A stretch of DNA of 5,963 nucleotides from Sediminibacterium sp. (GTDB taxonomy: Bacteria > Bacteroidota > Bacteroidia > Chitinophagales > Chitinophagaceae), in assembly GCA_017987615.1 (NCBI GenBank), contig JAGNTI010000086.1, positions 1-5,963 of the forward strand, in the 5' to 3' direction. Below are positions 5,745 through 5,963 of this stretch, piece after piece. The stretch's first letter is position 1; every line of letters begins with the position of its first letter. The notes beneath the pieces were generated by a model. The model saw only the letters and a program-made list of their open reading frames with translations, had not been told where the DNA came from and made no database searches. Both the position numbers and the translations under genes were made by a program.

Positions 5745-5963
5745 CTACATCATTAAAAAGCGGCCCACTGTCATATACCACTTACTCTTTTCATTTTTAC
5801 AAAGGCTCTGATGTCCACTCTGTAAATATTTAATGAGTTCTTTTTGATGGCTTGCTAAATTTTTAAATATCTGATGTGTTTCTGATTCAGTAACACGCGG
5901 ATCTGTAACACCCCACTGCAATAGGACTGGACAATTAATAGCAGCAGCGTCCTTTTGTGGTTG
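5745..5963 (-). CDS. Alpha/beta hydrolase, C-terminal fragment (5' end beyond window)
   Basis: The last 72 codons and TAG stop of a minus-strand gene; the frame is open to the right edge. The fragment begins QPQKDAAAINCPVLLQWG. CPVLLQWGVTDPRV carries the conserved strand-turn with the acid of the catalytic triad (Asp at fragment residue 21). YLQSGHQSL carries the catalytic His (fragment residue 51). It ends in a helix, KWYMTVGRFLMM, typical of the C-terminus of this fold. The Ser nucleophile lies outside the window. Probably an esterase, lipase or peptidase of broad type; the substrate is unknown. It is convergent with the barrel gene, with 10 nt between the stops and no clear terminator. Confidence 0.8.
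   Translation of the reverse strand, partial: QPQKDAAAINCPVLLQWGVTDPRVTESETHQIFKNLASHQKELIKYLQSGHQSLCKNEKSKWYMTVGRFLMM

Noticed and set aside
5735..5747. TAGTA-AAA-TACTA inverted repeat between the convergent genes, as a terminator
   Set aside because: A 5-bp AT-rich stem with a 3-nt loop is too weak and has no T-tract on the plus strand. It also overlaps the stop codon of the hydrolase gene.

Overview
The window looks like a chromosomal segment from a Bacteroidota bacterium, most likely Chitinophagaceae or a close relative. The reasons are AT-rich DNA, very weak Shine-Dalgarno sequences, TAnnTTTG-type promoter boxes, a futalosine-pathway menaquinone gene, and an ECF sigma / membrane anti-sigma-like / outer-membrane-barrel operon of a kind I associate with that family. 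The lineage is inferred from gene style, not from a database match. No tRNA, rRNA, CRISPR array, IS element or phage gene is visible. The window is gene-dense, with no gene-free stretch above about 105 bp.

Left part (1-2116, minus strand): two adjacent M16-family (insulinase/pitrilysin-like) peptidase genes, 8 nt apart. The first transcribed (881-2116) has the zinc motif HLFEH. The second (1-872, running off the window) has the same fold but has lost the zinc ligands, and keeps the glycine-rich loop and Arg typical of non-catalytic partners. Together they probably make a heterodimeric M16B peptidase.

Middle (2117-3345): a compact divergent promoter region separates the peptidase operon from mqnC (2221-3345, plus strand). 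MqnC is the radical SAM enzyme cyclic dehypoxanthinyl futalosine synthase of the menaquinone pathway, so the organism probably makes menaquinone by the futalosine route.

Right part (3346-5734, plus strand): a three-gene operon, consisting of an ECF sigma factor (3425-3910), a single-pass membrane protein with a likely cytosolic anti-sigma-like head and a long periplasmic tail (3916-4806), and a secreted outer-membrane beta-barrel protein (4796-5734). The genes are 5 nt apart and then overlap by 11 nt. A motif resembling an ECF promoter (TGTAAC, 16-nt spacer, CGTTAT) precedes the sigma gene, which suggests autoregulation. The membrane protein and the barrel protein share a short xVxVGxxxI motif in their presumed periplasmic parts. 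The likely working model is an envelope-sensing circuit in which the barrel protein is both output and possible sensor.

Right edge (5745-5963, minus strand): the last 72 codons of an alpha/beta hydrolase, convergent with the barrel gene at a 10-nt gap.
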